Source: Cellulomonas endophytica (lineage in GTDB: Bacteria > Actinomycetota > Actinomycetes > Actinomycetales > Cellulomonadaceae). From it: a stretch of DNA of 49,210 nucleotides. The translations under genes were made by a program, and so were the position numbers. Positions within the stretch are counted from its first letter, which is position 1, and every line of letters starts with the position of its first letter. Positions 24,762 to 33,902 of the stretch are shown here, one piece after another. The notes beneath the pieces were generated by a model. That model had not been told where the DNA came from. It saw only the letters and a program-made list of their open reading frames with translations, and made no database searches. The stretch covers positions 1 through 49,210 of the forward strand of contig NZ_RWJX01000028.1 of the NCBI RefSeq assembly GCF_004123805.1, read 5' to 3'.

Positions 24762-27428
24762 GTGCAGCAGTACCCGCTGGTCGAACGCGAGGAGCTCGAG
24801 GAGGCGCTGCGGCTCCTGGGCGACGGACGGCGGCGGGGCCTGGCCGTCGTCGGCGGCCCGGGGGTCGGCACGTCGACCTTCGTGCAGCAGCTCCTCGACC
24901 GCACGAGCACGCCGGCCCTGGCGCTGCGGGCGCCGAGCACCGTCCGCCACGTGCCCTACGCGGCCCTGCTGCCGCTGCTGCGCGAGGAGCCCGACGCGCT
25001 CGGGCACCCCGCCCGCACGCTCGCCGCCGCCTCGCGGCTCCTCGCGACGCTGGGCAGCGGGACGCCCGTGACGCTCGTGCTGCACGCCGCGCAGCACGTC
25101 GACACGGACAGCGCGCTCCTCCTCCTCGCGCTGACGGCCGACGAACGGTGCCGTCTCGTGCTCGTCACGGACGGCGTCGAGCGCCTCCCGCCGGACCTGC
25201 GCGTCACCGTCCAGGACGGGGTCCTCGGCACGGTCCGGCTCCCGCCCTTCACCCCCGCGCAGCTGGCCCGCCTCGTCGAGGGACGCTGGGGGGTGCCGCT
25301 GCCCCACCGGTCGCTGGACGTGCTCCACGCGCTGACCCTGGGGCACGCGCGGTCGGCCGCCGCGGTGCTCGACGCGGGGGGGTGCCGCGACGGCGGGTCC
25401 GGCGGCGCCGCACGGCACGGCGACCCGGTCGCGCGCCTGGAGCCGGTCCTCGACGCCCTCACGTGGGGGGCGCCGCCGCTCGCCGCCCTGGGGGCCGCCG
25501 TGCCGACCGCCCACGCCGCCCTCTCCGAGGTCGAGGTGGCGCTCCTCGACGCCCTCGCGCTCTCGGGCGGGCTGCCGGTCCGTCCCCTGCGCCGCGCGGT
25601 CGACCAGGACGCCGTCGACCGGCTCGTCGCCGGTGGCCTCGCCCGGCTCGTCGAGCGCCAGGAGACGCTCGCCGTGCCGATGGACGCGGTCGTCGCCGCC
25701 GCGCTGCGCGCGCAGGCGGGCCCCACCCGGCGCGACCGGCTCCTGGCCGCGTGCTTCCCCGACGGGCCGACGACGACGGACCGCGCGGGCGCGGGGCGCT
25801 GGGTCCGCTGGGCGGCGGCATGCCGGGTGGCCGTGCCCGCGGAGGTCGCGGCGGACGTGGCGGTCGCGGCGGCCGGACGCGAGGACGTCGGCGGGGCCCG
25901 CGCGGCGCTCGCCTCGGTCCCCGTGGCCGGACGGACCGCCGTCCACGCGGTGCTCTCGTCGGTGACAAGGGCGCTCGCGGGTGGCGGGCCGGTGGATTAC
26001 CTGCCCGAGGACGGGCTCGCCGCGCTCGACCTGCACGACGACGCCGTGCTGGAGGCGGTGACGTGGGCGCTGGAGAAGGGTGCCGACGTCGTCCCGGTCC
26101 CGGGCCGGCCCTCCTGGTCCGAGGCCCTGTGGACGCGCCTGCCGCACGCTGGGCGCGACCGTCTCGCGGTGACGGCCGAGGGGCTGCGCGGGTGCCGCGA
26201 GCTCCACGACGGCCGGGTGCTGGCGGCGGCCACCATCCTCGGCTCGGAGACGTCGCGCCCCGTCCCGGCCCCCGTCCCCCGGGCCGCCGGGGACCGGTGG
26301 CGCCACCTGCTCCTCGACCGGGCGGACGTCGCCCGCGCGCTGACCGCGGGAGCGGCGGCCGCGGCGCCGTCGCGGGGCCGGACGGGCCCGACGGCGGGGC
26401 CCGACCAGCACCTCGTCGAGCTGCTCCTGCGGTTCCTCACCGGCGAGGCGGTCGTGGCGGCCGAGCTGGCGGGCACCGGGCGGGACCAGGACGGCGCCGC
26501 GCCGGACCTGGGCGACGTCCGGCCGCCGCCCGCGGTGTACCGGCTCGACCTCGTGCGGGGCCTCACGCTCCTGGTGCGCGGGAGCCTCGCGGACGCGCGG
26601 GACCTGCTGCGGCCCGTCGCGGCCGCGCGGCGGGCGTCGGAGGCCCTCCCGTCGCGGATCGCCCGCGCCGCCCTCGCCGTCGTCGTCGCCCTCGAGGGCG
26701 ACGACGTCATGGTGCCCGACCTGTCCGACGACCCGGTGCTCGTGCGGGCGCCGTGGCTGGTCCGTCGGTCGTGCCGGCTGCTCGAGCTCTGGGCGCGCGC
26801 CGCCGCGGGCGAGGAGTCCGCCGCCGAGGGGCTCCTCGAGGAGGGCACGGCCGACCTCGCCGCCGGGCGCCACCTCACCGCCACGCGCTTCCTGCTGGCC
26901 GCCCTCGTCGTGGGGCACGAGGCGGCGGCCGCGCCGCTGCTCAGCGCCGCCCGCCAGGTCCGCGGCCCGCTCGCCGCCTGGGCGCTCGGGCTCGCCACCG
27001 CGGTGCGCGACGGGGACGTGGACGCCCTCGTCCGGGTGGCGGTGGAGGCGGAGGACCAGGGCCAGCACGTGCTCGCGCTCGGCGCCGCCCGCCTCGCCCG
27101 TGCCCAGGGGCGGGCCCCGGTCGACGCGGACCTCGCACGGCAGGCGCGCGCCCTCCGGTCGCGGGCGCCCCGGTCGACGCCGGCACCCCCCGGGGCGTCG
27201 CGCCACGGCCGGCTCACGGCGCGGGAGGACGAGATCGCCCGGCTCGTCGCGCGCGGCATGCCGAACGCCGAGGTGGCGCGGCTCCTGCAGCTGTCGGTCC
27301 GGACCGTCGAGGGACACGTCTCGAACGTCTTCACCAAGCTCGCCGTCACCACGCGCAGGGGGCTCGCGGAGGCGCTGCCGAGCGCGAGCGGACCGTCGAC
27401 CACCGCTCCTCTTCGCTCGATCGGGTGA
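24762..27428 (+). CDS. Large LuxR-family (LAL-like) transcriptional regulator with degenerate NTPase site
   Basis: 888 aa. The C-terminus (816-872) is a typical LuxR/FixJ HTH: RLTAREDEIARLVARG, NAEVARLLQLSVRTVEGHVS, NVFTKLAV. The N-terminus aligns with the STAND-type ATPase of LAL/MalT regulators, but the P-loop reads GGPGVGTST (31-39), with Thr37 where the catalytic Lys belongs. The Walker B region reads TLVLHAAQHVD (104-114), lacking the usual paired acids. The middle is Ala/Leu-rich helical sequence. The start at GTG 24762 is preferred because GGAGGGG lies 8 nt upstream; GTG 24753 is an alternative. It lies directly before the synthase operon on the same strand and is the only large regulator in the locus, so control of the polysaccharide genes is the natural inference. 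Confidence 0.85.
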   Translation: MQQYPLVEREELEEALRLLGDGRRRGLAVVGGPGVGTSTFVQQLLDRTSTPALALRAPSTVRHVPYAALLPLLREEPDALGHPARTLAAASRLLATLGSGTPVTLVLHAAQHVDTDSALLLLALTADERCRLVLVTDGVERLPPDLRVTVQDGVLGTVRLPPFTPAQLARLVEGRWGVPLPHRSLDVLHALTLGHARSAAAVLDAGGCRDGGSGGAARHGDPVARLEPVLDALTWGAPPLAALGAAVPTAHAALSEVEVALLDALALSGGLPVRPLRRAVDQDAVDRLVAGGLARLVERQETLAVPMDAVVAAALRAQAGPTRRDRLLAACFPDGPTTTDRAGAGRWVRWAAACRVAVPAEVAADVAVAAAGREDVGGARAALASVPVAGRTAVHAVLSSVTRALAGGGPVDYLPEDGLAALDLHDDAVLEAVTWALEKGADVVPVPGRPSWSEALWTRLPHAGRDRLAVTAEGLRGCRELHDGRVLAAATILGSETSRPVPAPVPRAAGDRWRHLLLDRADVARALTAGAAAAAPSRGRTGPTAGPDQHLVELLLRFLTGEAVVAAELAGTGRDQDGAAPDLGDVRPPPAVYRLDLVRGLTLLVRGSLADARDLLRPVAAARRASEALPSRIARAALAVVVALEGDDVMVPDLSDDPVLVRAPWLVRRSCRLLELWARAAAGEESAAEGLLEEGTADLAAGRHLTATRFLLAALVVGHEAAAAPLLSAARQVRGPLAAWALGLATAVRDGDVDALVRVAVEAEDQGQHVLALGAARLARAQGRAPVDADLARQARALRSRAPRSTPAPPGASRHGRLTAREDEIARLVARGMPNAEVARLLQLSVRTVEGHVSNVFTKLAVTTRRGLAEALPSASGPSTTAPLRSIG

Positions 27429-27450
27429 TACCTGGGTAGTCGGAACGGGA

Positions 27451-27510
27451 CGAAACGGACAAGACACGTAGTCGCCCCGGTGCCGGCCCGTGCGCGGCCC
27501 CTCCTACCGT
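27451..27510 (+). promoter_or_regulatory. Promoter region of the synthase operon
   Basis: CGAAACGGAC at 27451-27460 (also found upstream of 22904) is preceded by a related GGAACGGGAC, and a TACCGT hexamer at 27505-27510 fits the -10 consensus, giving a start near 27517 and a leader of about 55 nt. The 144-bp spacer has no terminator, so read-through from the regulator gene is also possible. Confidence 0.4.
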
Positions 27511-27572
27511 CGGGCCGTCCGGACGACAGGGGCGCCCGCGCCCCCGTCTCCCTCCCGAGCCGAGGACCGCTG

Positions 27573-28967
27573 ATGCTGCTGACGAGCCAGCTCCTGCCCG
27601 ACCAGTGGTACATGGTCGGCGAGATCACCCCCGAAGACCTGTGGAAGGCGTTCCCCCTGGCCTTCGCCGGCCTCGTCGTGTGGGGCCTGTGGGTCTACCG
27701 CGTCGTCCTGTCGGCACGGGCCCAGCCCGTTCTCAACGACTTCCGCACGACGACGTCCGTGGTGGTCCCGTCCTTCCACGAGGACCCCGACATCCTCATG
27801 GAGTGCCTGGCGACCTGGCTCGCCCAGGACCCCACCGAGGTCATCATCGTCCTCGACCTCGCCGACACCGAGGCCGAGGCGCGCATCATCGCCCTCGGGG
27901 ACCCCCGCGTCCGCCCGGTCATGTTCCAGCACGCCGGCAAGCGCTCGGCCCTGGGCGTCGGGATCCGGCAGGCGACGAGCGAGGTCCTCGTGCTCGTCGA
28001 CTCCGACACCCAGTGGCTGCCCGGCCTCCTGGACGCCGTCCAGATGCCCTTCGCCGACCCCGAGGTCGGCGGGGTCGGCACGCAGCAGAACGTCTTCGCC
28101 CGCGAGACGAGCGTCTGGCGCCGCATCGCCGACTGGCTGGTCAACCTGCGCTACTACAACTACGTGCCCGCCATGGGCGCCGCCGGCGCCGTCGCGTGCC
28201 TGTCCGGACGCACCGCCGCCTACCGCCGCGCCGCCGTCGTCCCCGTGCTGGAGAACCTCGAGAACGAGTTCTTCCTCGGCCGCCGCTGCATCGCCGGCGA
28301 CGACGGGCGCCTCACCTGGCTCGTCCTGGCCTCCGGCTACCGCACCGTGCACCAGTCCAGCGCCCGCGCGCTGTCCATGTTCCCCGCCACCTTCCGCGCC
28401 TTCGTCAAGCAGCGGGTCCGCTGGAGCCGCAACTCCTACCGCTGCTACCTCACCGCCGCCGCCAAGGGCTGGCTCTGGCGCACGCCCTTCGTCACGAAGG
28501 TCACCGTCCTCCAGATCCTCCTCACCCCCGTCACGATGGGCATCACCTTGGGCTACCTGCTCTTCGCCCGCATCGACGGCACCGGCGTCAGCGTCGTCCT
28601 CGCCGCCGCCTGGCTGCTCCTGGGACGCGGTGTCCGCGGCTGGTCGCACCTGCGCCGGCACCCGAAGGACCTGCTGATCCTGCCGCTGCTCACGCTCGTC
28701 GTGATCCTCGTCGCGCTGCCCATCAAGCTCTACGCCTTCGTCACCATGAACAAGCAGGGCTGGCTGACCCGGCACGCGGACCAGACCGGCGGCGACGGGC
28801 AGACGTCGTCCTCGCTCGGGCGCCGGGAGCGCACGTCCGTGACGGACGTGCTGGTCGGCGCCGGCGCCGCGGCCGCCGGCGCCGGCGCCACGACGGCCCT
28901 TGCCACGCCGGCCCCGGCCCTCTCCCTCGACGGCGACGCGACCGGCCGGACGGAGGTGCTGGCATGA
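27573..28967 (+). CDS. Processive membrane GT2 synthase (hyaluronan synthase/Alg8 type)
   Basis: 464 aa. One N-terminal helix (about 27-47) precedes the GT domain: TSVVVPSFHED (61-71), LVDSDTQWLPG with DSD at 143-145, CLSGRTAAYRR, AGDDGRLTWL (241-250) and KQRVRWSRNS with the QxxRW motif at 280-284. These are the motifs of inverting processive synthases that polymerise and extrude a chain without a lipid-linked repeat unit. At least two or three helices follow (about 300-420), then a low-complexity tail. The ATG at 27573 follows GAGGA with a 6-nt spacer, and the stop overlaps the next ATG (ATGA). With the UDP-glucose dehydrogenase downstream, a uronic-acid-containing polymer is likely; whether one or two sugars are used is not known. 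Confidence 0.85.
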   Translation: MLLTSQLLPDQWYMVGEITPEDLWKAFPLAFAGLVVWGLWVYRVVLSARAQPVLNDFRTTTSVVVPSFHEDPDILMECLATWLAQDPTEVIIVLDLADTEAEARIIALGDPRVRPVMFQHAGKRSALGVGIRQATSEVLVLVDSDTQWLPGLLDAVQMPFADPEVGGVGTQQNVFARETSVWRRIADWLVNLRYYNYVPAMGAAGAVACLSGRTAAYRRAAVVPVLENLENEFFLGRRCIAGDDGRLTWLVLASGYRTVHQSSARALSMFPATFRAFVKQRVRWSRNSYRCYLTAAAKGWLWRTPFVTKVTVLQILLTPVTMGITLGYLLFARIDGTGVSVVLAAAWLLLGRGVRGWSHLRRHPKDLLILPLLTLVVILVALPIKLYAFVTMNKQGWLTRHADQTGGDGQTSSSLGRRERTSVTDVLVGAGAAAAGAGATTALATPAPALSLDGDATGRTEVLA

Positions 28968-31063
28968 GCCGCGCGCGCACGACCGGGCGGCGCGCCGCGG
29001 GCACGCTGCTCGCCGCCGCCGTGCTCGGCACGGGCCTGCTCGTCGCCCCCCCGGCCGCGTCCGCCACGTCCGCCGAGGAGCCTTCGGACGAGGCCACCGC
29101 TGGGCTGGAGTACCCCGGCAACGCGCAGACCGAGCCGGCGCTCGTCGCCGACGAGGAGGACCGGCTGGCGGACGTGCAGACCGTGGGCCGCATGATCCAG
29201 TGGGGCAAGCTGCCCGTCTTCGGCGCGTACCGCCTGAGCACGGGCAACGCCTACACCCTCGTGCTCACCCGCCGCAGCGAGCCCTACGCCATCGCCGACC
29301 TCCTGCGGCTGGCGCCGCAGACCTTCGTCCGGGAGCCCGACGGCACCTACGTGCTCAGCGAGAACATCGTCGTGCAGCCCGGGGCCCGGCTCGCCCTCTC
29401 GGACACCGGTCCCCTCACCATCCGGATGGCGAGCGACACCGACCGGTTCGTCTCCATCGTCAACCTCGGCGGCGAGCTCGAGGTCGTCGGCACCGAGGCC
29501 TCCCCCGTCACCATCGCGAGCTGGGACCGCGACGCGGGCCGGGCCGACACCCGCACGGAGGACGGACGCGCCTACGTCCGGTCCGTGGGGGGCAAGGTCA
29601 CGCTCGAGGGCGTGCACTTCGAGGACCTCGGGTTCTGGAGCGGGCGCACGGGGGGCGTGGCGCTCACGGGCGTGGACCGTCCGAGCGAGGGCGCGCTGGA
29701 GGAGTACGGCCGCGACCTCGGCGACGCCGTCGCCGAGAACAACCGGGCCTCGGGCCTGGACGTACCTTTCGGCGTCGTGCCCGACGCGAACCAGCCGCCG
29801 GTCGACCCCGCGGCCCCCGTGGACCCCGAGGCCGCCGCGGAGGCCGCCGCCGCCGAGCAGGACGCCGCCGCCACGGACCTGGCCGCCGCGACGGACGGCA
29901 CCGCGGTGGAGGGCCTCCTGCCGGTGGGCACCCTGCCCGTGCCCTACACGGACGACGAGGACCCGGAGTACAGCTACGTGTCGGCGAAGGTGCAGGGCGC
30001 GACCTTCGACGGCAACGCCTTCGGGCTCTTCGTCTCGAGCGCGAACGGCGTGGACATCTCGGGCTCGGAGATCCGCAACAGCATCGTCGACGGCCTGGTG
30101 ATGCACCGGTACGTCGTCAACGCGGCCGTCGCCGACACGGTGTCGTCCGACAACGCCGGCAACGGCATCGTCCTCGCCCGCGCCACCACCGGCATCGTCG
30201 TCAGCGAGGTGACGAGCCGGCGGAACGGCGCGAGCGGGATCGTCCTGCGGGGCAGCGCCCTGGCCGACGGCCCGAGCGCCACCGGCATGGCGGTCGGCGA
30301 CTACGGGAACAACTCGATCAGCAACAGCCGGTTCGACGACAACGCCCGGTTCGGCATCGAGATCATCGGCGGCGACAACATCTCGGTGAACGCCAACGAC
30401 CTCGCCGGCAACGACATGGGGATCGTCGTGCGCGACGAGGCGTCCGACGTCACCCTCGTCGGGAACCACCTCGAGGAGAACGTCCGGCACGCGATCGCGC
30501 TGCGGGACGGCGCGTCCGACGTCGGCATCTCCGGCAACGTCATCGCCGGCAGCCCCACGGCCGTCTACGTCCGGGACTCCACGGCGGTCGTCGAGCGCAA
30601 CACCATCACGGCGGCCACCTCCCACGCCTTCACGGTGGTGGGCGCCAGCGCGGGGACGGTCATCGAGCAGAACACGGCCCAGGGCCGCGGCCCGAGCGCG
30701 ATCGACGTCAAGCGCGCCGAGGACGTGACCGTCGGCGAGAACGACCTGTCGGCCTGGACGAGCACGAAGCCCTTCTGGACCATCGTCCGGAACACGTTGC
30801 AGCCCCTCACGGTCATGTGGATCCTGCTGGGCCTGCTCCTCGTTGCGACCGCCCTGGCCGGCACCCGGCACCGGCGGCGCCGCACGCGCACCCACCCCTA
30901 CGAGGCGCAGCGGCGGCTGGCCGAGCTCGTCCAGATGCCGCCGCTCGTCCGGGTGGAGCCGGCGCTCGTGGGCGCGTCGTCGGCGCCCGGTGACGGGACC
31001 GCACCCGCCGGCGCGGCCGGGGCCCCGGGCGGGGGCCGGCACGCCGACGGGAGCGCGGGGTGA
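28964..31063 (+). CDS. Membrane-anchored parallel beta-helix protein, possible polysaccharide epimerase or lyase
   Basis: 699 aa. A signal peptide (about 1-36) leads into a long outer region. About residues 120-220 hold the first beta-helix coils (NIVVQPGARLALSDTG, GGKVTLEGVHFEDLG), then an Ala/Pro-rich insertion (about 260-315). From about 340 to 600 regular NNxIxxN-type coils follow (SGSEIRNSIVDGLVMHRY, NSISNSRFDDNARFGIEI). A single helix (about 608-632) and an Arg-rich cytoplasmic tail end the protein. The layout resembles AlgG-like mannuronan C5-epimerases and NosD/CASH-domain proteins, but the DPHD catalytic motif of AlgG is not visible. It starts in a 4-bp overlap with the synthase and ends in one with the lipoprotein, so the three are coupled. 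It probably modifies or guides the nascent chain at the surface. Confidence 0.8.
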   Translation: MSRARTTGRRAAGTLLAAAVLGTGLLVAPPAASATSAEEPSDEATAGLEYPGNAQTEPALVADEEDRLADVQTVGRMIQWGKLPVFGAYRLSTGNAYTLVLTRRSEPYAIADLLRLAPQTFVREPDGTYVLSENIVVQPGARLALSDTGPLTIRMASDTDRFVSIVNLGGELEVVGTEASPVTIASWDRDAGRADTRTEDGRAYVRSVGGKVTLEGVHFEDLGFWSGRTGGVALTGVDRPSEGALEEYGRDLGDAVAENNRASGLDVPFGVVPDANQPPVDPAAPVDPEAAAEAAAAEQDAAATDLAAATDGTAVEGLLPVGTLPVPYTDDEDPEYSYVSAKVQGATFDGNAFGLFVSSANGVDISGSEIRNSIVDGLVMHRYVVNAAVADTVSSDNAGNGIVLARATTGIVVSEVTSRRNGASGIVLRGSALADGPSATGMAVGDYGNNSISNSRFDDNARFGIEIIGGDNISVNANDLAGNDMGIVVRDEASDVTLVGNHLEENVRHAIALRDGASDVGISGNVIAGSPTAVYVRDSTAVVERNTITAATSHAFTVVGASAGTVIEQNTAQGRGPSAIDVKRAEDVTVGENDLSAWTSTKPFWTIVRNTLQPLTVMWILLGLLLVATALAGTRHRRRRTRTHPYEAQRRLAELVQMPPLVRVEPALVGASSAPGDGTAPAGAAGAPGGGRHADGSAG

Positions 31064-32325
31064 GGCGGCGACGCGGTCTGGCCGCGGCAGCGGTGGTGGC
31101 AGCCCTCCTGACGGGGTGCTCCGCCGCGGCGGCCCCCGGGCCGAGCGCCACGGCGTCCGCAGTCGCGGGCGACCCCGTCGAGCGGGAGACCCCGTCCGGG
31201 GCACCGCTCGTCGGGTCCGACGGCTCCGTCCGCCCGGCCGACCCCTCCGCGTCCGCCGACGGCGGCTCGGACGGCGGGTCCGACGGCGGGTCGGGGGACG
31301 ACGAGGACCAGGGCGACGGGGACGACGAGGAGCAGGACCAGGACGAGGACCGGGACAAGGAGGACGAGGTGCGACGGATGGAGGCCCCGACGACGTTCCC
31401 GTCGTGGATGACGCGGCCCACGCCGGAGTCGGGCCTGTGCCCGCGGCCCACGGTGCGGGTGCGCGACGCCGAGGAGCTGCAGGCCGCGCTCGACGACGCC
31501 GGCCCGGGCACCTCCATCCTCCTGGAGCCTGGGACGTACGACGGCGAGTTCGTCGTCCGCGCCTCCGGCACCGCCGACCGCCCGGCCGCGCTGTGCGGGC
31601 CGGCCGACGCCGTCCTCGACGGCGACGGGTGGCGCGCGGGCTACGTCCTGCACCTCGACGGCGCGCAGCACTGGGTGCTCCAGGGGTTCACCGTCCGCAA
31701 CGGCCAGAAGGGCCTCATGGCCGACGGCACCGTCGGGACGACGATCAGCGGCCTCACGGTGTACGGGACCGGCGACGAGGCGATCCACCTCCGCAAGCAC
31801 AGCACCGACAACCGCGTCGTGGACAACGTCATCAGCGACACGGGCCACCGGCGCGGGAAGTTCGGCGAGGGCGTCTACATCGGCACGGCGACGAGCAACT
31901 GGGAGCGCATCACCGCCGGCGAACCCGACCGCAGCGACCGCAACGAGGTCGCGCGCAACGCCGTCTACGCGACGACGAGCGAGGCCATCGACGTGAAGGA
32001 GGGCACGTCCGACGGCCTGGTGCAGGCGAACCAGCTCGACGGCTCCGGCCTGACCGACGCCGACTCCTGGGTCGACGTCAAGGGGAACGACTGGGTCGTC
32101 CGCGACAACGTCGGACGGACCAGCCCCCTCGACGGGTTCCAGACCCACGACGTCGCCGAGGGCTGGGGCACGCGCAACCTGTTCACCGGCAACCGCGGCA
32201 CGCTCGACGCCGCCGAGGGGCACCTCGTCGCCCTCCGGCCCGTCAACGAGAACGTCGTGCTGTGCGACAACCGGCTCGAGGGCGGCGGCCGCTCGGCCGG
32301 CCTGTCCAACGCACCGTGCTCCTAG
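31060..32325 (+). CDS. Lipoprotein with parallel beta-helix domain (polysaccharide lyase/epimerase-like)
   Basis: 421 aa. Lipobox LLTGC with Cys20 as the lipidated residue, so the mature protein is anchored to the outer face of the membrane. A strongly acidic, Gly/Ser/Asp/Glu-rich spacer (about 65-105) is followed by a beta-helix domain (about 125-421) with TSILLEPGTYDGEF, HWVLQGFTVRNGQKG, TISGLTVYGTGDEAIHLR, GEGVYIGTATSNW and PLDGFQTHDV. The architecture recalls PL6-like lyases and related pectate-lyase-fold proteins. The same core appears in the secreted protein at 33903-35342. The GTG start at 31060 overlaps the preceding stop (GTGA). It may cleave or epimerise the uronic-acid polymer; no catalytic residues can be assigned with certainty. 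Confidence 0.8.
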   Translation: MRRRRGLAAAAVVAALLTGCSAAAAPGPSATASAVAGDPVERETPSGAPLVGSDGSVRPADPSASADGGSDGGSDGGSGDDEDQGDGDDEEQDQDEDRDKEDEVRRMEAPTTFPSWMTRPTPESGLCPRPTVRVRDAEELQAALDDAGPGTSILLEPGTYDGEFVVRASGTADRPAALCGPADAVLDGDGWRAGYVLHLDGAQHWVLQGFTVRNGQKGLMADGTVGTTISGLTVYGTGDEAIHLRKHSTDNRVVDNVISDTGHRRGKFGEGVYIGTATSNWERITAGEPDRSDRNEVARNAVYATTSEAIDVKEGTSDGLVQANQLDGSGLTDADSWVDVKGNDWVVRDNVGRTSPLDGFQTHDVAEGWGTRNLFTGNRGTLDAAEGHLVALRPVNENVVLCDNRLEGGGRSAGLSNAPCS

Positions 32326-32379
32326 GCCCCGGCCGACGCAGCACCTCCACCCCCCCCCGGCACCGAGGAGACGCGAGAG

Positions 32380-33834
32380 ATGAACCACCAGCACCGCACC
32401 GTCCGCCTGGTCGAGCCCGTCGCGGAGCGGCCGCGCATGACCGTCATCGGCACCGGCTACCTCGGCGCCACCCACGCCGTGTGCATGGCCGCCCTGGGCT
32501 TCGAGGTGCTGGGCGTCGACGTCGACGCCCGGAAGATCGAGGCGCTCGCCGCGGGCCGCGTGCCCTTCTACGAGCCCGGCCTCGAGGACCTGCTGCGGGA
32601 GACCCTCGCGACCGGCCGTCTGCGGTTCACGCAGGACTTCGCGCAGGCCGCCGCGTTCGGCGACGTGCACTTCGTCTGCGTCGGCACGCCCCAGACGAAG
32701 GGCTCGCAGGCCGCCGACCTCACCTACGTCCACGCGGCCGTCGACGCGCTCGGCCGCCACCTGCGGCGCAAGGCCCTCGTCGTGGGCAAGTCGACCGTGC
32801 CGACCGGCACGGCGGCCCAGCTCACCGCCCGGCTCCAGGCCGTCGCGCCGGCCGGGGACGCCGTCGAGCTCGCCTGGAACCCGGAGTTCCTCCGGGAGGG
32901 CTACGCCGTCGCCGACACGCTGTCCCCCGACCGCCTGGTGCTGGGGACGTCCACGGCGTGGGCCTCGGCCCAGCTGCGTGCCGCGTTCGCGCCGGTCATC
33001 GACAAGGGCACGCCCGTGGTGGAGTGCGACCTCGCCACGGCCGAGCTGGTCAAGGTCGCCGCGAACTCCTTCCTGGCGACGAAGATCTCCTACATCAACG
33101 CCATGGCGGAGGTCTGCGAGGTCACCGGCGCCGATGTCAACCTGCTCGCCAAGGCGCTGTCGTACGACGAGCGGATCGGCGCGCGCTTCCTCAAGCCGGG
33201 CCTGGGCTTCGGCGGCGGCTGCCTGCCCAAGGACATCCGTGCCTTCGCCGCCCGGGCCGAGGAGCTGGGCGTGGGCCAGGCGGTCGCGTTCCTGCACGAG
33301 GTCGACGCCATCAACGTCCGCCGGCGCCACCGCACGGTCGACCTCGTCCGCGAGCTCGCCGGCGGCAGCCTGCAGGGCGTGCGCGTCGCCGCGCTCGGCG
33401 CCGCCTTCAAGCCCAACTCCGACGACATCCGCGACGCCCCGGCCCTCGACGTGGCCCGCATGCTGCACGAGGAGGGGGCGCGGGTGCGGGTCTACGACCC
33501 GCAGGCCATGGACAACGCGCGCCGCTCGTACCCCGAGCTCGAGTACGCGGACTCGCTCCCGGCGGCCGTGCACGAGGCGGACGTCGTCGTCCTGCTCACC
33601 GAGTGGGACCAGTTCCGCCACGCCGACCCCGAGATGATGGGCTGGCTCGTCGCGCAGCGGAAGGTCGTCGACGGCCGCCACGCCCTGGACGCGGACGCCT
33701 ACCGGGCCGCCGGGTGGGACTACCGCGCGCTCGGACGTCCCCTCATGCCGCGGACCGTGGACCTCGGCACCGCCGACGCCGACTCCCTCGAGTTCGCCCT
33801 CCGTCAGGCCGGCGCCGCCCCCGCGCCCGCCTGA
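32380..33834 (+). CDS. ugd: UDP-glucose 6-dehydrogenase
   Basis: 484 aa. It oxidises UDP-glucose to UDP-glucuronate with two NAD+. The NAD-binding GTGYLG is at 24-29, NPEFLREGYAV (167-177) and SPDRLVLG follow, Lys225 lies in ELVKVAANSFLATK, and the catalytic Cys281 is in GFGGGCLPKDIRAF, the form found in actinobacterial UDP-glucose dehydrogenases. AlgD-type GDP-mannose dehydrogenases differ at the EFLRE site, so UDP-glucose is the better substrate call. The C-terminal domain (about 365-430) has the usual AFKPNSDDIRDAP. The ATG at 32380 is 54 bp after the lipoprotein stop, with GAGGAGACG upstream; a later ATG at 32437 would drop a 19-residue extension. It should supply the precursor for the synthase at 27573. 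Confidence 0.93.
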   Translation: MNHQHRTVRLVEPVAERPRMTVIGTGYLGATHAVCMAALGFEVLGVDVDARKIEALAAGRVPFYEPGLEDLLRETLATGRLRFTQDFAQAAAFGDVHFVCVGTPQTKGSQAADLTYVHAAVDALGRHLRRKALVVGKSTVPTGTAAQLTARLQAVAPAGDAVELAWNPEFLREGYAVADTLSPDRLVLGTSTAWASAQLRAAFAPVIDKGTPVVECDLATAELVKVAANSFLATKISYINAMAEVCEVTGADVNLLAKALSYDERIGARFLKPGLGFGGGCLPKDIRAFAARAEELGVGQAVAFLHEVDAINVRRRHRTVDLVRELAGGSLQGVRVAALGAAFKPNSDDIRDAPALDVARMLHEEGARVRVYDPQAMDNARRSYPELEYADSLPAAVHEADVVVLLTEWDQFRHADPEMMGWLVAQRKVVDGRHALDADAYRAAGWDYRALGRPLMPRTVDLGTADADSLEFALRQAGAAPAPA

Positions 33835-33841
33835 CACGGCG

Positions 33842-33875
33842 CCGGCCCGGGTCCCGTGCTGGGGACCCGGGCCGG
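33842..33875. terminator. Bidirectional hairpin terminator
   Basis: A perfect 14-bp stem (33842-33855 with 33862-33875) and 6-nt loop between convergent genes ending at 33834 (plus) and 33903 (minus). Confidence 0.85.
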
Positions 33876-33902
33876 ACGCCCTGCGCCGCCCCGGGCGGCG
33901 CC

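Noticed and set aside
32380..33834. GDP-mannose dehydrogenase (AlgD) in a true alginate pathway
   Set aside because: NPEFLREGYAV with SPDRLVLG and GFGGGCLPKD fits UDP-glucose dehydrogenase better, and no phosphomannomutase or GDP-mannose pyrophosphorylase gene is present.
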